From Sinomicrobium sp. (GTDB taxonomy: Bacteria; Bacteroidota; Bacteroidia; Flavobacteriales; Flavobacteriaceae): a stretch of 64,000 bases of DNA. Below the pieces are notes generated by a model, which was given only the letters and a program-made list of their open reading frames with translations, ran no database searches and had not been told where the DNA came from. The position numbers and the translations under genes are program-made. Numbering within the stretch: position 1 is the stretch's first letter; the number at the start of each line of letters is the position of its first letter. Where the stretch lies: NCBI GenBank assembly GCA_029266035.1, contig JAJUFH010000001.1, forward strand, positions 355,511 to 419,510, written 5' to 3'. Positions 44,860-55,613 of this stretch are shown one piece after another.

Positions 44860-46203
44860 TTAAGCTACTACTTTACGATTTTTACCAGTCTTCATAAGAC
44901 CGTCGTAATGCCTGTTCAGCAAATACGAGTTCACCTGTTGCATAGTATCTATCGCAACACCTACCATAATGAGCAGTGATGTTCCTCCGTAAAACAAAGC
45001 CCATCCCTGTTGCATTCCTACAATTTTCACTACAAAAGCCGGCAATATAGCTATTACTGCCAGGAAAATAGATCCTGGAAATGTAATCAGCGACATAATC
45101 TTGTCGAGGTAATCGCCAGTTTCCTTACCGGGCTTTATTCCAGGTATAAAACCACCACTCCTCTTCAGATCGTCGGCCATCTTGTTGGTAGGCACTGTTA
45201 TTGCGGTATAGAAATACGTAAACACTATTATCAACAGGGCAAAAACTAGATTATACCACAAGCCAAAAATATCCATAAAAGCAGCCTGTACAGACTGAGC
45301 AGCCTCAGATTTAGACAATCCTGCCAAAGCACCCGGAACAAACATAATTGCCTGAGCAAAGATAATTGGCATTACTCCTGAGGCATTTAACTTGAGTGGA
45401 ATATACTGTCTAGATCCGAAAACATTTTTCTCATAGCCTCCAGAAGTTGTTCTCCTCGCGTATTGCACCGGTATTTGTCTTGTAGCCATCACCAGCATAA
45501 TAGAAGCTAGAATAACTACAAACCAGATAACCAATTCGATTAGAATAAGCATTAACCCACCGTTATTTTCAGACACACGAGAAGCGAACTCCTGAATAAA
45601 CGCCTGAGGGAGTTGAGCGATAATACCCACCATAATAAGCAGTGAAATACCATTTCCAATACCTTTATCGGTAATCTTTTCACCGAGCCACATAGCAAAA
45701 ACGGTTCCGGTAACCAAAATAATTACCGCGGGAATTATAAAGTCCAGTCCTTTCCCCAGTAAAAATGCACTTTCAGGAACTCCCAGTGCTCCCAAACCGT
45801 ACAGATAAGCCGGAGCTTGTACCACACATATAGCTATGGTAAGCCAACGCGTAATCTGGTTGATCGTCTTTCTACCGCTCTCTCCTTCTTTCTGCAATTT
45901 CTGCAGGTAAGGAACGGCAATTCCCATCAGCTGCACTACGATAGATGCAGAGATATAAGGCATAATACCGAGAGCAAATACAGAAGCATTGGCAAAAGCC
46001 CCTCCTGTAAAGGCATTGAGAATCCCAAGCAAACCGGTATCCGTCCTACTGGACAGTTCGGCAAGCTGAATAGAATCAATACCGGGAAGAACGATTTGAG
46101 TTCCGAAACGGTATACCAGCAACAACCCTAAGGTCATCACAATACGGTTTCTGAGCTCTTCGATTTTCCAAACGTTGGCAATTGTCTCAAAAAATTTTTT
46201 CAT
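44860..46203 (-). CDS. secY: Preprotein translocase subunit SecY
   Basis: The 447-residue protein is the channel subunit of the Sec translocon, with ten hydrophobic segments. Typical parts are RNRIVMTLGLLLVYRFGTQI, the plug region, and GGFIPGIKPGKETGDYLDK. It follows rplO by 13 bases in the spc operon. Confidence 0.97.
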   Translation of the reverse strand: MKKFFETIANVWKIEELRNRIVMTLGLLLVYRFGTQIVLPGIDSIQLAELSSRTDTGLLGILNAFTGGAFANASVFALGIMPYISASIVVQLMGIAVPYLQKLQKEGESGRKTINQITRWLTIAICVVQAPAYLYGLGALGVPESAFLLGKGLDFIIPAVIILVTGTVFAMWLGEKITDKGIGNGISLLIMVGIIAQLPQAFIQEFASRVSENNGGLMLILIELVIWFVVILASIMLVMATRQIPVQYARRTTSGGYEKNVFGSRQYIPLKLNASGVMPIIFAQAIMFVPGALAGLSKSEAAQSVQAAFMDIFGLWYNLVFALLIIVFTYFYTAITVPTNKMADDLKRSGGFIPGIKPGKETGDYLDKIMSLITFPGSIFLAVIAILPAFVVKIVGMQQGWALFYGGTSLLIMVGVAIDTMQQVNSYLLNRHYDGLMKTGKNRKVVA

Positions 46204-46216
46204 GGTCGGTGTTTTC

Positions 46217-46669
46217 TTATACGGTTACCGCCTCGCCACCAGCCTTTTCAATAGCCTCCTTGGCGCTTGCAGTAAATTTGTGTGCGGATACTTTAAGTTT
46301 AGCTTTCAGTTCTCCTCCTCCTAGTATTTTGACCAGGTCAGATCGCTTAATCGCTCTTGTTTCGATCAGAACATCCAAATCTACCGTATCAGTGATAACA
46401 CCTTTATCTACCATTTCCTGAAGTTTTCCAAGGTTAATACCCACGTATTCCTTACGGTTGATATTTTTGAAACCGAATTTTGGAACCCTTCTCTGCAATG
46501 GCATCTGACCACCTTCAAAACCGATCTTTTTAGAATATCCTGAACGAGACTTGGCTCCTTTGTGCCCACGAGTAGCCGTTCCTCCTTTTCCGGATCCTTC
46601 TCCACGGCCTACGCGTTTTCCGTCCTTATGCACTGAACCTTCTGCCGGTTTTAAGTTACTTAAGTTCAT
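46217..46669 (-). CDS. rplO: 50S ribosomal protein L15
   Basis: The 150-residue protein starts MNLSNLKPAEGSVHKDGKRV and carries the Gly/Arg-rich segment GRGEGSGKGGTATRGHKGAK of L15. It lies between rpmD and secY. Confidence 0.97.
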   Translation of the reverse strand: MNLSNLKPAEGSVHKDGKRVGRGEGSGKGGTATRGHKGAKSRSGYSKKIGFEGGQMPLQRRVPKFGFKNINRKEYVGINLGKLQEMVDKGVITDTVDLDVLIETRAIKRSDLVKILGGGELKAKLKVSAHKFTASAKEAIEKAGGEAVTV

Positions 46670-46683
46670 AACTGTATTGTTAA

Positions 46684-46863
46684 TTAAGCCTCCTCTACGG
46701 AAACCAAATGTTTTACTTTATTTACCATACCAAGGATATTTGGTGTAGCATCGTGTTCTACAACCTGTCCTATTTTTCTAAGGCCAAGCGCTTCGAGGGT
46801 TCTTTTTTGATCCTGAGGGCGCTTAATCTGGCTCTTTACCTGTGTTACTTTTATTTTTGCCAT
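46684..46863 (-). CDS. rpmD: 50S ribosomal protein L30
   Basis: The 59-residue frame reads MAKIKVTQVKSQIKRPQDQK at its start, then TLEALGLRKIGQVVEHDATP and NILGMVNKVKHLV. This is standard L30, in its normal place between rpsE and rplO. Confidence 0.93.
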   Translation of the reverse strand: MAKIKVTQVKSQIKRPQDQKRTLEALGLRKIGQVVEHDATPNILGMVNKVKHLVSVEEA

Positions 46864-46877
46864 GCTTCTATCCTTGT

Positions 46878-47402
46878 TTACCCTTTAAAAACTTTCTCCA
46901 GAGATATTCCGCGTTGCGCAGCAACGGTGCGGGCATCTCTCAACTGCAACAGTGCGTCAAAAGTAGCTTTAACAACGTTGTGAGGATTAGAAGATCCTTG
47001 AGATTTTGACAATACGTCAGATACTCCCAACGACTCCAACACAGATCGCACTGTTCCTCCGGCGATTACTCCGGTACCGTGCGATGCAGGCTGAATATAC
47101 ACTCGTGCTCCACCGTATTTACCGCGTTGTTCGTGAGGAAGGGTCCCTTTGTTAAGAGGAATGCGAACCAAGTTCTTTTTCGCATCTTCAACAGCTTTGG
47201 CAATGGCGTCGGCAACCTCTTTAGATTTACCCAAACCATGTCCTACAACACCGTTTTCATCACCTACTACTACTATCGCAGAAAAGCCGAAAGCCCTACC
47301 TCCTTTAGTAACCTTAGTAACTCTCTGTACGCCAACCAAACGATCCTTCAGTTCGAGTCCGCCGGGTTTTACCAATTCTGCATTTTTGTATTTCTGAAAC
47401 AT
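46878..47402 (-). CDS. rpsE: 30S ribosomal protein S5
   Basis: The 174-residue protein has the double-stranded-RNA-binding N-terminal domain ([20 protein letters not shown]) and the C-terminal domain ([20 protein letters not shown]). It takes part in decoding accuracy. It lies 6 bases after rplR. Confidence 0.97.
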   Translation of the reverse strand: MFQKYKNAELVKPGGLELKDRLVGVQRVTKVTKGGRAFGFSAIVVVGDENGVVGHGLGKSKEVADAIAKAVEDAKKNLVRIPLNKGTLPHEQRGKYGGARVYIQPASHGTGVIAGGTVRSVLESLGVSDVLSKSQGSSNPHNVVKATFDALLQLRDARTVAAQRGISLEKVFKG

Positions 47403-47408
47403 AATTTC

Positions 47409-47765
47409 TTAGAATTTTAGTCCGCCTTCCCTAGCTCCTTCTGCCAATGATTTAACTCTTCCGTGATACAGATATCCACCTCTGTCGAAAGACACGGTAT
47501 CTATACCAACCTTAATCGCTTTTTCGGCGATAGCTTTACCCACTAAAGCAGAAACATCAGATTTAGTACCTTCAGTTCCGGCGATATCCTTGTCTCTCGA
47601 AGAAGCCGAAGCAAGTGTAACACCGTTAACATCGTCTACCAGTTGAGCGTATATCTCTTTATTACTTCTATAAACGGCCAGTCTAGGTCTTTCGGCCGTA
47701 CCGCTGACCACCTTTCTGATCCTGTTTTTTATACGTTGTCTTCTTTCCGTCTTTGATAATGCCAT
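47409..47765 (-). CDS. rplR: 50S ribosomal protein L18
   Basis: The 118-residue 5S-rRNA-binding protein ([40 protein letters not shown]) is of normal length and lies between rplF and rpsE. Confidence 0.97.
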   Translation of the reverse strand: MALSKTERRQRIKNRIRKVVSGTAERPRLAVYRSNKEIYAQLVDDVNGVTLASASSRDKDIAGTEGTKSDVSALVGKAIAEKAIKVGIDTVSFDRGGYLYHGRVKSLAEGAREGGLKF

Positions 47766-47776
47766 AATGCTAATTA

Positions 47777-48319
47777 TTAAGCTGATTTACCTGCTTTTCT
47801 TCTCAATACCTCACCGACAAACTTAATCCCTTTACCTTTGTATGGCTCAGGCTTACGGAAAGAACGTATCTTAGCCGCTACCTGTCCTACAAGTTGTTTA
47901 TCGAAGGATGTGAGCTTTATAATAGGGTTCTTCCCTTTCTCTGATATAGTTTCAACTTTTACCTCAGGGGCAAGTTCAATTACTATATTATGAGAAAAAC
48001 CTAAAGCCAAATCGAGTTTTTGACCTTGATTGCTCGCTCTGTATCCTACACCTACCAGCTCGAGTTCTTTGGTATATCCTTCAGAAACTCCTATTACCAT
48101 ATTGTTGACCAAAGTACGGTAAAGCCCGTGCTTTGCTTTCTGATCTTTGCTATCATCGGTAACCTCCAGTACAATCTGTCCGTCTTCCTGCTTAACAGCA
48201 ACATCTTTGATTTCCTGGTTCAGTTCTCCTAATTTTCCCTTAACGGTCACCACATTATCCTTGATAGATACGGTAACTCCGTCGGGTATATTTATCGGAC
48301 TCTTTCCTATTCGTGACAT
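47777..48319 (-). CDS. rplF: 50S ribosomal protein L6
   Basis: The 180-residue protein ([20 protein letters not shown], ending [20 protein letters not shown]) has the two duplicated L6 domains and lies near the factor-binding site of the large subunit. Confidence 0.97.
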   Translation of the reverse strand: MSRIGKSPINIPDGVTVSIKDNVVTVKGKLGELNQEIKDVAVKQEDGQIVLEVTDDSKDQKAKHGLYRTLVNNMVIGVSEGYTKELELVGVGYRASNQGQKLDLALGFSHNIVIELAPEVKVETISEKGKNPIIKLTSFDKQLVGQVAAKIRSFRKPEPYKGKGIKFVGEVLRRKAGKSA

Positions 48320-48339
48320 CTCTTCTCGTCTTTATTTTG

Positions 48340-48738
48340 TTAGTAAACGTAACACAATACTTCACCTCCAACGTTCTCGCTCCTGGCCTGTTTGCTGGTC
48401 ATCACTCCGTGAGAAGTAGACACTATGGCTATACCTAGGCCGTTCAACACTCTGGGAAGATCGTTTGAGCCTGCATACTTACGCAAACCCGGTTTACTCA
48501 CTCGCTGTATTTTTCTGATAATAGGATCTTTGGTCACCTTATCGTACTTCAGCGCAATCTTAATCGTCCCTTGTACGGAATTATCCTCAAACTTATAGCT
48601 GAGAATATATCCTTGGTCAAAAAGAATCTTAGTGATCTCTTTTTTCAAATTAGAAGCAGGAATTTCAACCACTCTGTGCCCAGCACTACTAGCGTTCCTG
48701 ATTCTCGTCAAATAATCTGCAATAGGATCTGTATACAT
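48340..48738 (-). CDS. rpsH: 30S ribosomal protein S8
   Basis: The 132-residue protein (MYTDPIADYLTRIRNASSAG, ending VLCYVY; GVMTSKQARSENVGGE) is a primary 16S rRNA binder. It lies 59 bases after rpsN. In E. coli S8 represses the spc operon; whether it does so here cannot be seen. Confidence 0.97.
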   Translation of the reverse strand: MYTDPIADYLTRIRNASSAGHRVVEIPASNLKKEITKILFDQGYILSYKFEDNSVQGTIKIALKYDKVTKDPIIRKIQRVSKPGLRKYAGSNDLPRVLNGLGIAIVSTSHGVMTSKQARSENVGGEVLCYVY

Positions 48739-48797
48739 TTATTAAAATTTGCGGTAGTAGTTTTCGTCGTGTCGACAAACTTACCACCTGTTAAAAT

Positions 48798-49067
48798 TTA
48801 CCAACTTGCTTTCCTAACACCGGGAATAAGCCCTTGATTGGCCATCTCGCGGAAAGTAACCCTGGATATACCGAACACTCTCATATATCCTTTAGGTCTT
48901 CCGGTAAGTTTGCAACGGTTGTGCAGCCTTACAGGTGATGCATTTTTTGGCAGTTTTTGCAATGCTTCATAATCACCGGCTTCTTTAAGAGCCTTGCGTT
49001 TTTCAGCATACCTAGCCACCAATTTTCTTCTCTTTACCTCGCGGGCTTTCATGGATTCTTTAGCCAT
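48798..49067 (-). CDS. rpsN: 30S ribosomal protein S14, long zinc-free form
   Basis: The 89-residue protein ([40 protein letters not shown]) is the long form without the CxxC zinc motif. With the zinc-free L36 in the same cluster, these proteins do not depend on zinc. It lies two bases after rplE. Confidence 0.96.
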   Translation of the reverse strand: MAKESMKAREVKRRKLVARYAEKRKALKEAGDYEALQKLPKNASPVRLHNRCKLTGRPKGYMRVFGISRVTFREMANQGLIPGVRKASW

Positions 49068-49069
49068 AC

Positions 49070-49621
49070 TTAATTCTTTTTAAAAGGTAATCCCAATTCG
49101 CTTAACAATGATTTTGCCTCCTTGTCGGTAGCGGCAGAGGTCACAAAGGTAATGTCCATTCCTGAAATACGATTTACCTTGTCGATATCGATTTCTGGAA
49201 ATATAATCTGCTCAGTGATACCGAGGTTGTAATTTCCACGACCGTCAAAACCATTTGCCTTGATACCGTTAAAATCTCTAACCCTAGGGAGTGCAGTAGT
49301 TACCAAACGATCTAGGAATTCATACATACGATCCCCTCTCAAAGTAACCTTAGCTCCGATGGGCATACCCTTACGGAGTTTAAACGAAGCGACATCTTTT
49401 TTAGAAATGGTAGATACCGCCTTCTGTCCGGTAATGGTAGTCAGTTCTTCAACTGCATAATCTATAAGCTTCTTGTCTGCAACAGCAGCTCCTACACCAC
49501 GGCTCACCACTATTTTTTGCAGTCGGGGCACTTCCATTACATTTTTGTACCCGAATTCATCCTTGAGAGCAGTGACAACCTTGTCTCTATACTCTTGTTT
49601 CAATCTCGGAATATATGCCAT
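49070..49621 (-). CDS. rplE: 50S ribosomal protein L5
   Basis: The 183-residue 5S-rRNA-binding protein ([60 protein letters not shown]) forms the B1b bridge. It lies two bases after rplX. Confidence 0.97.
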   Translation of the reverse strand: MAYIPRLKQEYRDKVVTALKDEFGYKNVMEVPRLQKIVVSRGVGAAVADKKLIDYAVEELTTITGQKAVSTISKKDVASFKLRKGMPIGAKVTLRGDRMYEFLDRLVTTALPRVRDFNGIKANGFDGRGNYNLGITEQIIFPEIDIDKVNRISGMDITFVTSAATDKEAKSLLSELGLPFKKN

Positions 49622-49623
49622 AA

Positions 49624-49938
49624 CTAAATAACTTCGTTGGATTTCTTGGAAACTCTAACCTTCTTACCATCCTTCACCTCATATCCAACCCTGGTAGTTT
49701 CCTTGCTCTTAGCATCTATCAGCGCAATATTAGATATATGGATGGAGGCTTCTTTTTTGACAATTCCCCCCTGAGGGTTATTAGCGCTGGGTTTCTGGTG
49801 TTTAGACACCAAGTTTACCCCTTCTACTATTGCCCTGTTCTTTTCACGATCTACTTTCAAGACCTTGCCTTCCTCACCTTTGTGATCTCCGGCAATAACC
49901 CTTACGGTATCTCCTGATTTTATTTTAAGCTTTATCAT
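49624..49938 (-). CDS. rplX: 50S ribosomal protein L24
   Basis: The 104-residue KOW-domain protein ([32 protein letters not shown]) starts large-subunit assembly. The length is normal. Confidence 0.96.
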   Translation of the reverse strand: MIKLKIKSGDTVRVIAGDHKGEEGKVLKVDREKNRAIVEGVNLVSKHQKPSANNPQGGIVKKEASIHISNIALIDAKSKETTRVGYEVKDGKKVRVSKKSNEVI

Positions 49939-49952
49939 TTTCTAGGTATGTA

Positions 49953-50321
49953 TTACAGCACTTCCGGTGCCAATGATACAATTTTCATAAACTGCTTGTC
50001 GCGAAGTTCTCTCGCTACCGGACCAAATACACGCGTACCGCGCATTTCACCAGTAGGGTTGAGCAACACACAGGCATTGTCGTCAAAACGGATATAAGAA
50101 CCGTCTGGCCTTCTCACCTCTTTTTTGGTACGCACAACAACAGCGGTAGACACTTGCCCCTTTTTAACGTTCCCGTTGGGGGTAGCTTCTTTTACAGTAA
50201 CAACAATCTTGTCGCCTACAGAAGCGTATCTCCTCTTTGTACCTCCCAGAACACGAATGGTAAGAACCTCTTTGGCCCCGGTATTATCGGCCACCTTTAA
50301 TCTTGTTTCTTGCTGTACCAT
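49953..50321 (-). CDS. rplN: 50S ribosomal protein L14
   Basis: The 122-residue protein ([40 protein letters not shown]) is highly conserved and lies between rpsQ and rplX. Confidence 0.97.
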   Translation of the reverse strand: MVQQETRLKVADNTGAKEVLTIRVLGGTKRRYASVGDKIVVTVKEATPNGNVKKGQVSTAVVVRTKKEVRRPDGSYIRFDDNACVLLNPTGEMRGTRVFGPVARELRDKQFMKIVSLAPEVL

Positions 50322-50323
50322 AA

Positions 50324-50584
50324 TTACTTAGCTCTTTCTATAATTTCAACTAATCTCCAACATTTGGTTCTACTCAACGGACGAGTCTCCATTATCTTAA
50401 CTGTATCACCGATGTTGCAATCGTTCTTTTCATCGTGCGCAACATATTTCTTTGTCTTGAGCACGAATTTTCCGTACATAGGGTGTTTCACACGTTTAAC
50501 TTCCGAAACCACTATGGATTTCTCCATTTTATTACTGGTAACGACCCCTATTCTCTCTTTTCTTAAACTTCTTTTTTCTTCCAT
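50324..50584 (-). CDS. rpsQ: 30S ribosomal protein S17
   Basis: The 86-residue protein begins [21 protein letters not shown] chose ATG at 50584 because the family starts here; an in-frame ATG at 50596 would add four residues and nearly touch the rpmC stop. It binds 16S rRNA early in assembly. Confidence 0.94.
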   Translation of the reverse strand: MEEKRSLRKERIGVVTSNKMEKSIVVSEVKRVKHPMYGKFVLKTKKYVAHDEKNDCNIGDTVKIMETRPLSRTKCWRLVEIIERAK

Positions 50585-50600
50585 CTTAAGCAGCATAGGA

Positions 50601-50792
50601 TTATTCTACTTCCCTTTTTGTCAGCTCTGTAGCCAAACGAGCAATCGTTCTTCTCACTTTTCTGAGCTGAAGCGGATTTTCAAGCGGAGTGACAGCGTGA
50701 GCCATTTTTAAGTCTGCGTAATTTTTTTTGACCTCACCAAGCTTCTCTTGTAGCTCAGCAACAGATAATTCTCTAATTTCTGACTGTTTCAT
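50601..50792 (-). CDS. rpmC: 50S ribosomal protein L29
   Basis: The 63-residue two-helix protein ([38 protein letters not shown]) lies at the exit tunnel, between rplP and rpsQ. Confidence 0.95.
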   Translation of the reverse strand: MKQSEIRELSVAELQEKLGEVKKNYADLKMAHAVTPLENPLQLRKVRRTIARLATELTKREVE

Positions 50793-50806
50793 AATTCATC
50801 CAATTA

Positions 50807-51226
50807 TTAAGCTGAATAATCTCTCGCTACGATAAACCTGGTTCGAACCGGAAGTTTTTGAGCTGCCAGACGCAAGGCTTCTTTGGCTACATCTAAAGGC
50901 ACACCTCCAATTTCGAACATAATTCTTCCCGGTTTAACTACCGCAGCCCAGTATTCTACTGCACCTTTACCTTTACCCATACGTACTTCGAGAGGTTTTT
51001 TGGTAATAGGTTTATCCGGAAATATCTTAATCCACAGTTGTCCTTCCCTTTTCATATAACGAGTAGCAGCTACACGAGCAGCCTCAATCTGACGCGCTGT
51101 AATAAAAGAAGAATCCATCGATTTTATACCAAACATTCCGTTAGAAAGCTCATGACCTCTTTGGGAAATTCCCTTCATACGGCCTTTCTGCTGTTTGCGA
51201 TATTTGGTTCTTTTTGGCTGTAACAT
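50807..51226 (-). CDS. rplP: 50S ribosomal protein L16
   Basis: The 139-residue protein ([40 protein letters not shown]) helps position the A-site tRNA. It lies 19 bases after rpsC. Confidence 0.97.
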   Translation of the reverse strand: MLQPKRTKYRKQQKGRMKGISQRGHELSNGMFGIKSMDSSFITARQIEAARVAATRYMKREGQLWIKIFPDKPITKKPLEVRMGKGKGAVEYWAAVVKPGRIMFEIGGVPLDVAKEALRLAAQKLPVRTRFIVARDYSA

Positions 51227-51245
51227 TTTTTCTTACTTTAAAAAA

Positions 51246-51959
51246 TTACTTTCTTCGGCGAGCTTTTTTGGCACCCCCTTTACCACCGCCCTGCTGTTTT
51301 TTGGACATTCCAACCAGCGGAGACAACTCTCTCTTTCCGTAAACTTCGCCTTTCATGATCCACACTTTCACACCGAGCCTACCATAAGTAGTATGCGCTT
51401 CGGCTTGAGCGTAATCGATATCAGCTCTGAAGGTAGACAACGGAATTCGCCCTTCCTTATACGATTCTGAACGCGCCATCTCAGCACCGTTCAAACGTCC
51501 GGAAATCTGAACCTTTACTCCTTCAGCATTCATTCGAATAGCAGCGGCAATAGCCATTTTTACCGCACGCCTATAACTGATCCTGCTCTCTATTTGACGC
51601 GCTATACTAGCAGCGACAAGATTAGCATCCAGCTCGGGTCTCTTGATCTCAAAAATATTGATCTGAACCTCCTTATCAGTAATTTTCTTCAATTCCTCTT
51701 TCAACTTGTCTACCTCCTGACCGCCTTTTCCGATAATGATACCTGGGCGAGCCGTGGTGATAGTAACGGTTACAAGTTTAAGAGTTCTCTCGATAATTAC
51801 CCTTGAAACACTAGCTTTCGATAAACGGGCGTGAACATACTTTCTGATTTTATCGTCTTCCGCGATTTTATCACCGTAGTCCTTACCTCCGTACCAGTTA
51901 GATTCCCATCCTCTGATTATTCCGAGGCGATTTCCTATTGGATTTGTCTTTTGTCCCAT
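51246..51959 (-). CDS. rpsC: 30S ribosomal protein S3
   Basis: The 237-residue protein ([20 protein letters not shown]) has the KH domain ([20 protein letters not shown]) and a basic Gly-rich tail ([14 protein letters not shown]). It forms part of the mRNA entry site. Confidence 0.97.
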   Translation of the reverse strand: MGQKTNPIGNRLGIIRGWESNWYGGKDYGDKIAEDDKIRKYVHARLSKASVSRVIIERTLKLVTVTITTARPGIIIGKGGQEVDKLKEELKKITDKEVQINIFEIKRPELDANLVAASIARQIESRISYRRAVKMAIAAAIRMNAEGVKVQISGRLNGAEMARSESYKEGRIPLSTFRADIDYAQAEAHTTYGRLGVKVWIMKGEVYGKRELSPLVGMSKKQQGGGKGGAKKARRRK

Positions 51960-51966
51960 CTATCTT

Positions 51967-52374
51967 CTAACTTTGTGTGTTATTATTATCTCCCAATACC
52001 AATGTTACGTGGTTAGAGCGTTTGCGTATTCTGTGCGCACGCCCTTGGGGTGCCGGGCGAAGTCTTTTAAGCATACTTCCTCCGTCTACTCTGATCTCCT
52101 TGACAAACAGGTCTGCTTCTTCAATATTGGCATCCTCGTTTTTCACCTGCCAGTTGGCAATAGCCGACAACAACAGTTTTTCCAAACGTCGCGAAGCTTC
52201 CTTCTGGCTGAATTTCAAAATAGCAAGTGCTTTTTCCACTTTCTGTCCCCGAACAAGGTCTGCTACCAGACGCATTTTTCTGGGCGAAGTAGGGCAGTTA
52301 TTCAACTTAGCAAAAGCCAAGCTCTTCTTGGCTTCCTTGATTTGCTCTGCTCTTTGTCTTTTACGAACTCCCAT
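51967..52374 (-). CDS. rplV: 50S ribosomal protein L22
   Basis: The 135-residue protein has [20 protein letters not shown] and the hairpin region [20 protein letters not shown] that reaches into the exit tunnel, a known site of macrolide-resistance changes. No abnormal residue is obvious. Confidence 0.96.
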   Translation of the reverse strand: MGVRKRQRAEQIKEAKKSLAFAKLNNCPTSPRKMRLVADLVRGQKVEKALAILKFSQKEASRRLEKLLLSAIANWQVKNEDANIEEADLFVKEIRVDGGSMLKRLRPAPQGRAHRIRKRSNHVTLVLGDNNNTQS

Positions 52375-52383
52375 AGCTTCCTG

Positions 52384-52662
52384 TTATTTTTTTCCTTTAT
52401 TCTTTGCACCTGCATGACCTCTAAAAGATCGAGTAGGTGAAAATTCTCCTAACTTATGCCCCACCATGTTTTCTGTAACATAAACGGGAACAAACTGCCG
52501 ACCGTTGTGTACAGCTATTGTTTGTCCAACGAAATCCGGAGTAATCATAGAGGCTCTAGACCAAGTCTTGATTACGGTTTTCTTTCCAGACTCTATATTC
52601 TGCTGTACCTTCTTCTCCAAACTATAGTGAACGTACGGTCCTTTCTTTAACGAACGTGCCAT
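52384..52662 (-). CDS. rpsS: 30S ribosomal protein S19
   Basis: The 92-residue head protein ([38 protein letters not shown]) is of normal length. Confidence 0.97.
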   Translation of the reverse strand: MARSLKKGPYVHYSLEKKVQQNIESGKKTVIKTWSRASMITPDFVGQTIAVHNGRQFVPVYVTENMVGHKLGEFSPTRSFRGHAGAKNKGKK

Positions 52663-52674
52663 CTGTTATCTCTT

Positions 52675-53499
52675 TTATTTCTTTCTACGTTCTACGATAT
52701 ACTTATTACTCGCCTTGGTTCTGGAACGCGTTCTGAATCCTTTTGCAGGAACTCCGTTTCTAGACCTCGGATGTCCTCCTGAAGCCCTTCCTTCACCACC
52801 ACCCATCGGGTGATCTATCGGGTTCATTGCCACAGGTCTCGTTCTCGGTCTTCTACCCAACCATCTGCTTCTACCGGCTTTTCCAGATACTAAAAGCTGA
52901 TTATCTGAGTTAGACACCGCTCCAACTGTAGCACTACAAGTCACCAATATAAGGCGTATCTCTCCAGAAGGAAGTTTTACCGTAGCGTATTTTCCCTCGC
53001 GTGCAATGAGCTGTGCAAAAGTTCCAGCACTTCTCGCCATTACCGCTCCTTGTCCGGGACGTAACTCTATACAAGAAATCACTGTTCCCAGCGGAAGATC
53101 TGACAGAGGCATCGCATTCCCCACCTCGGGAGCACTTCCAGGGCCAGACACTACTGTTTGCCCCACGCGAAGCCCACTCTGAGCAATCACATAACGCTTT
53201 TCTCCATCACTGTACTTCAACAGCGCGATAAAAGCGGTTCTGTTAGGATCGTATTGAATAGACTCTACCGTAGCTTCTACTCCGGCTTTATCCCTTTTAA
53301 AATCAATAATACGATACTTTCTCTTATGACCACCACCTCTGTAGCGCATGGTCATTTTTCCTTGACTGTTTCTTCCCCCGGATTTTTTTAACGGAGCGAG
53401 CAAACTCTTCTCCGGCTTATCAGTAGTAATCGCGTCAAATCCGTTTACTACTCTAAATCGCTGTCCCGGGGTTATCGGTTTTAGTTTTCTAACTGACAT
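52675..53499 (-). CDS. rplB: 50S ribosomal protein L2
   Basis: The 274-residue protein of the peptidyl-transferase region ([40 protein letters not shown]) carries the conserved GGGEGR loop. Confidence 0.97.
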   Translation of the reverse strand: MSVRKLKPITPGQRFRVVNGFDAITTDKPEKSLLAPLKKSGGRNSQGKMTMRYRGGGHKRKYRIIDFKRDKAGVEATVESIQYDPNRTAFIALLKYSDGEKRYVIAQSGLRVGQTVVSGPGSAPEVGNAMPLSDLPLGTVISCIELRPGQGAVMARSAGTFAQLIAREGKYATVKLPSGEIRLILVTCSATVGAVSNSDNQLLVSGKAGRSRWLGRRPRTRPVAMNPIDHPMGGGEGRASGGHPRSRNGVPAKGFRTRSRTKASNKYIVERRKK

Positions 53500-53515
53500 T
53501 TTTGTCTTACCTTAC

Positions 53516-53806
53516 TTATATATTACTATAAAAATCAATAGTATCTCCTTCCGCAACCTGAATTATAGCCTTTTTAAAGGCGTTGGTCTTACCGTACTGC
53601 ACACCAGCTTTAGTATAACGAACACTTCGCTTAGGACCGTAATTCATGGTTCGCACTTTTTCAACAGAAACACCATAAGTAGCTTCTACAGCATCCTTAA
53701 TCTGAATCTTATTTGCCTTTCTGTCAACAATAAAACCATAGCGATTATTCGCCTCGCTATCCGCGGTTACTTTCTCCGTAATTATAGGCTTGATTAACAC
53801 ACTCAT
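53516..53806 (-). CDS. rplW: 50S ribosomal protein L23
   Basis: The 96-residue exit-tunnel protein (MSVLIKPIITEKVTADSEAN, VEATYGVSVEKVRTMNYGPK) is the docking site for trigger factor and SRP. It starts six bases after the rplD stop. Confidence 0.96.
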   Translation of the reverse strand: MSVLIKPIITEKVTADSEANNRYGFIVDRKANKIQIKDAVEATYGVSVEKVRTMNYGPKRSVRYTKAGVQYGKTNAFKKAIIQVAEGDTIDFYSNI

Positions 53807-53812
53807 GGTCCC

Positions 53813-54442
53813 TTATTTACTTAAATTTGTTTCAATTCCTTCTAGAGCACCCTCCAAAAGGACTAGATTATTCGCGTTTAAAATGGCGTAAGTGCTTAAT
53901 TCTGAAACATTTACAACCTCAGAAGTCTTTAAATTGCGTGACGACAAATATACATTTTTATTTGGCTCACCCAATACAAACAAAGATTTTTTATCCTCTA
54001 ACCCTAAGGCTTTCAGCACAGAAGTAAAATTTTTACTCTTAGGTTCGTCGAAGTTAAAATCTTCCAAAACTACAATCGCAGCTTCTTTTGCCTTAAGACT
54101 CAAAGCCGACTTACGTGCCAAACGCTTTACGTTTTTATTCAGTTTCTGGGTGTAATCTTTTGGTCTCGGACCAAAAACTCTTCCTCCACCTACAAACACG
54201 GGCGACTTAATACTACCTGCACGAGCTGTACCGGTACCTTTTTGCTTTTTGAGCTTTCTGGTACTTCCAGCAATCTCTCCGCGCTCTTTAGCCTTGTGCG
54301 TTCCCTGACGCTGATTGGCCAAATAGCGTTTTACATCGAGATAAACAGCGTGATTATTAGGCTCTATCCCATAAACAGCGTCAGAAAGACTAACTTTCCT
54401 ACCTGTTTCTTTTCCGTTGATATCTAATACTGCTACTTCCAT
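53813..54442 (-). CDS. rplD: 50S ribosomal protein L4
   Basis: The 209-residue protein has the central loop [20 protein letters not shown] then VFGPRPKDY. Its start codon overlaps the rplC stop by one base. L4 represses the S10 operon in E. coli; no equivalent leader can be claimed here. Confidence 0.96.
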   Translation of the reverse strand: MEVAVLDINGKETGRKVSLSDAVYGIEPNNHAVYLDVKRYLANQRQGTHKAKERGEIAGSTRKLKKQKGTGTARAGSIKSPVFVGGGRVFGPRPKDYTQKLNKNVKRLARKSALSLKAKEAAIVVLEDFNFDEPKSKNFTSVLKALGLEDKKSLFVLGEPNKNVYLSSRNLKTSEVVNVSELSTYAILNANNLVLLEGALEGIETNLSK

Positions 54443-55059
54443 TACTTCTGAACTATTACATAAGCATTTTTATGTCCCGGAACACATCCCTTAACTACGA
54501 GAAGGTTTTTTTCCGGAACCACTTTCAACACTTGCAGGTTGTCAACTGTCACTCTTTCTCCTCCTGTTCTACCGGCCATTTTCATCCCCTTAAATACTCT
54601 TGCAGGATAAGATGCTGCACCGATAGATCCAGGTGCTCTAAGACGGTTGTGCTGCCCGTGAGTAGCCTGACCTACCCCACCAAAACCGTGGCGCTTTACA
54701 ACCCCTTGGAATCCTTTCCCTTTAGAAGTTCCTGTCACATCGACAAATTCTCCTTCAGCAAAGTGCTCTACCGTTATGGTATCGCCCAACTTAAACTCTC
54801 CTTCAAACCCTTGGAATTCGACAACTTTCTTCTTGGGAGAAACTCCTGCTTTTTTAAAGTGACCTAATTCGGCCTTATTAGCACGCTTTTCTGCCTTGTC
54901 ATCGAAACCGAGTTGAAGAGCTTCATACCCGTCAACCTCATTGGTTCTGACTTGGGTAACTACGCAAGGACCAGCCTCGATTACGGTACATGGAATGTTC
55001 TTACCGTTCTCGTCAAAAATACTGGTCATGCCCACTTTTTTACCAATTAACCCAGACAT
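54442..55059 (-). CDS. rplC: 50S ribosomal protein L3
   Basis: The 205-residue protein begins [20 protein letters not shown], the family start; the open frame extends 10 codons further to 55089 without support. The [20 protein letters not shown] loop reaches the peptidyl-transferase centre. A 237-base gap with a hairpin separates it from rpsJ. Confidence 0.95.
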   Translation of the reverse strand: MSGLIGKKVGMTSIFDENGKNIPCTVIEAGPCVVTQVRTNEVDGYEALQLGFDDKAEKRANKAELGHFKKAGVSPKKKVVEFQGFEGEFKLGDTITVEHFAEGEFVDVTGTSKGKGFQGVVKRHGFGGVGQATHGQHNRLRAPGSIGAASYPARVFKGMKMAGRTGGERVTVDNLQVLKVVPEKNLLVVKGCVPGHKNAYVIVQK

Positions 55060-55149
55060 ACTGATTTTTGATTTTCCGTCAGATTCCAAGCTCGGTTATA
55101 ACCTTCCCGAAACCCGACATTGTTACTAATTAATTCTCTATTTAAAACA

Positions 55150-55183
55150 ATTCAGGGTCAAAAAACATATTTCAACCCTGAAT
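55150..55183. promoter_or_regulatory. Hairpin in the rpsJ-rplC gap
   Basis: ATTCAGGGT (55150-55158) and ACCCTGAAT (55175-55183) form a perfect 9-bp stem with a 16-base loop. On the minus strand it is followed by TGTTTTAAA and lies about 90 bases before rplC; on the plus strand it is followed by a T-run. It may be an attenuator, a partial terminator, or the boundary of an rplC-headed transcript. Confidence 0.45.
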
Positions 55184-55296
55184 ATATTTTTTTCCGTTTT
55201 TCCCTCGCAAATCGCTCAGGACATGTTTCCTATTAGTTAGAAGCCCATAGTTTATAGCTACACTATCAACTACAAACAACAAACTAACAACTACTC

Positions 55297-55602
55297 TCAG
55301 ACCTTAATCTCTACCTCTACTCCACTGGGCAATTCCAGTTTCATAAGAGCGTCGATTGTTTTGGATGAAGAGCTGTAAATATCGAGCAACCTCTTGTAAG
55401 AGCTCAACTGAAACTGTTCTCTCGATTTCTTGTTCACGTGAGGCGAACGAAGTACCGTAAACAATTTCTTGTGTGTTGGCAACGGGATAGGTCCTGTAAC
55501 TACGGCTCCGGTAGTCTTTACAGTCTTCACAATCTTCTCGGCAGACTTGTCTACCAAATTGTGATCGTACGATTTTAATTTTATTCTTATTTTTTGACTC
55601 AT
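55297..55602 (-). CDS. rpsJ: 30S ribosomal protein S10
   Basis: The 101-residue protein ([40 protein letters not shown]) also acts in antitermination as NusE. It follows fusA by 11 bases, with no tuf gene between, as is usual in this lineage. Confidence 0.97.
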   Translation of the reverse strand: MSQKIRIKLKSYDHNLVDKSAEKIVKTVKTTGAVVTGPIPLPTHKKLFTVLRSPHVNKKSREQFQLSSYKRLLDIYSSSSKTIDALMKLELPSGVEVEIKV

Positions 55603-55613
55603 TTTCCTAAAGT

